Shown in pieces: positions 63,140-64,000 of a stretch of DNA of 64,000 nt (position 1 is its first letter; each line of letters starts with the position of its first letter). A program made the position numbers and the translations under genes. This DNA comes from Neospora caninum Liverpool. Taxonomy: Eukaryota > Apicomplexa > Conoidasida > Eucoccidiorida > Sarcocystidae. The notes beneath the pieces are model-generated. The model ran no database searches and was not told where the DNA came from. It worked only from the letters and a program-made list of their open reading frames with translations. Location: contig NC_018394.1 in the NCBI RefSeq assembly GCF_000208865.1, forward strand, positions 1,199,635 through 1,263,634, read 5' to 3'.

Positions 63140-63941
63140 ACCCGCAGAACCAAGCGGCGAGGCCGCTGAGAGACGGGCGAACGACCAGATGGGAAACGGC
63201 AAGAAAAAACAAAGTTGAGGACAGGAATTGGGTCCCTTTCACACTGGAAAGCAGCGAGAGACTGGAGAAGCGACATGCGACGATAGGGCGAAATCTCCCG
63301 CTGTCTCCTTTTGGTGGCTTCACTCTCCGACCTCGGAGCACACCCCAGAAACTTCCGTCTGTCGCGACTTTCCGTGTCCATGCAGGCACCCCTGCACATA
63401 CAAATCTACAACTATAGAGATAAACATGGGTGGGATTATCGCCAAAGCAGGCACGGCAGATTCGTCAGCGCATTCTTTTGCCGAGAAATGAGTTCTGTAG
63501 AAGTGGTGGTGGAGCCGTGGACGGTCGCTAGTGGAGCCACATGCCGTGACGGAAGTATTTGCTTGTGCACGTGAGCAGACGCTTGTAAACAGCTGTTCTC
63601 CTCTACAGAACTATTTTTGGCTGTTCCGAAATAGGCATATCCGTGGTGTGCGTTCCAAGATTCTGATGTGGTGACGATTTCGGGCCTGGAAGAAGCGGGG
63701 AAGCCGGAAACGAAAAAGCCTTCCTTGTTTTCACTTGGTCACGTTTCTGCAAGAATGGGATTCCCTGCCTCTTGCGAGAAACCCGTGGCTGACACAAACA
63801 GCGCTTTCCAGCGCCCACATCTCCACATGCACATGTGTACAGTCCCGGCCCATGCGCACGCAAATCTATCCCTGCAGACAGATATCCACACGAAGCGTAT
63901 CCACGACGCTTGATCTATGTTAAATGCACTCACGCATGGAC
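63140..63941. other. 3' flank of the ubiquitin-like gene
   Basis: About 0.8 kb with only short ORFs and no domains; probably 3' UTR and spacer. Confidence 0.5.
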
Positions 63942-63992
63942 CCACGTAGCGAGGCGTCGTCGTCAGCGGGGCGACGACGCCTCGCTACGTGG
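63942..63992. repeat. Perfect 21-bp inverted repeat with 9-nt loop
   Basis: The left arm 63942-63962 begins CCACGTAGCGAGG and the right arm 63972-63992 is its exact reverse complement, ending CCTCGCTACGTGG. The loop is TCAGCGGGG. Allowing one bulged C at the left base (63941 or 63942), the pairing extends a further 3-4 bp outward (GGAC with GTCC). It lies beyond the 3' end of the ubiquitin-like gene at the window edge. Confidence 0.95.
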
Positions 63993-64000
63993 TCCAGGCT

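Overview
The window looks like nuclear DNA from a coccidian apicomplexan of the Toxoplasma/Neospora/Hammondia group. The signs are intron-rich genes with GT..AG introns mostly of 200-800 bp, GC-rich exons carrying long Ser/Pro/Ala/Glu-rich low-complexity insertions, many (TA)n/(TATATACA)n microsatellites in introns and spacers, AAAATGG-type start contexts, and copies of the WGAGACG and TGCATGC promoter words known from Toxoplasma. There are no operons, prophages, CRISPR arrays or transposon genes. Species cannot be fixed from the sequence alone.

Layout. (1) 1-7950, minus: a very large ADA2-type transcriptional adaptor (ZZ finger, SANT/Myb, ADA2 core, start of a SWIRM), running off the left edge. 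(2) 7951-11976: divergent spacer with a 16-bp minisatellite. (3) 11977-25377, plus: a 16-exon WD40-TPR-WD40 protein of the WDTC1/Adipose (DCAF9) type. (4) 27170-35152, minus: a 9-exon secreted class 3 lipase with a complete-looking Ser-Asp-His triad. (5) 35153-40603: a long divergent spacer. (6) 40604-49769, plus: an 11-exon protein with a C-terminal TLDc domain (OXR1/NCOA7 family) and a probable PH/GRAM-like domain split by a huge insertion. (7) 51409-54783, minus: nuclear-encoded organellar (probably mitochondrial) elongation factor Tu, 6 exons. (8) 56253-60430, minus: incompletely resolved hypothetical exons. (9) 62158-63139, plus: a small two-exon protein that appears to hold two ubiquitin-like folds and a lysine-rich tail.

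Genes alternate in strand, giving divergent pairs (ADA2/WDTC1-like and lipase/TLDc) with roughly 4-5.5 kb shared upstream regions, and convergent pairs with 1.6-1.8 kb between stops. The genes belong to unrelated processes: chromatin and transcription (ADA2/SAGA), ubiquitin-ligase adaptor function (WDTC1-like), lipid hydrolysis, oxidation-resistance/V-ATPase-type TLDc function, organellar translation and ubiquitin-like signalling. I see no sign that they form one system.

Exon models were built by hand from reading frame, GT/AG sites and phase. In the six main models every internal junction is phase-consistent. I did not find a clearly new multi-gene system. The most unusual items are the tandem ubiquitin-like protein, the insertion-split domains, and a perfect 21-bp inverted repeat at the right edge.
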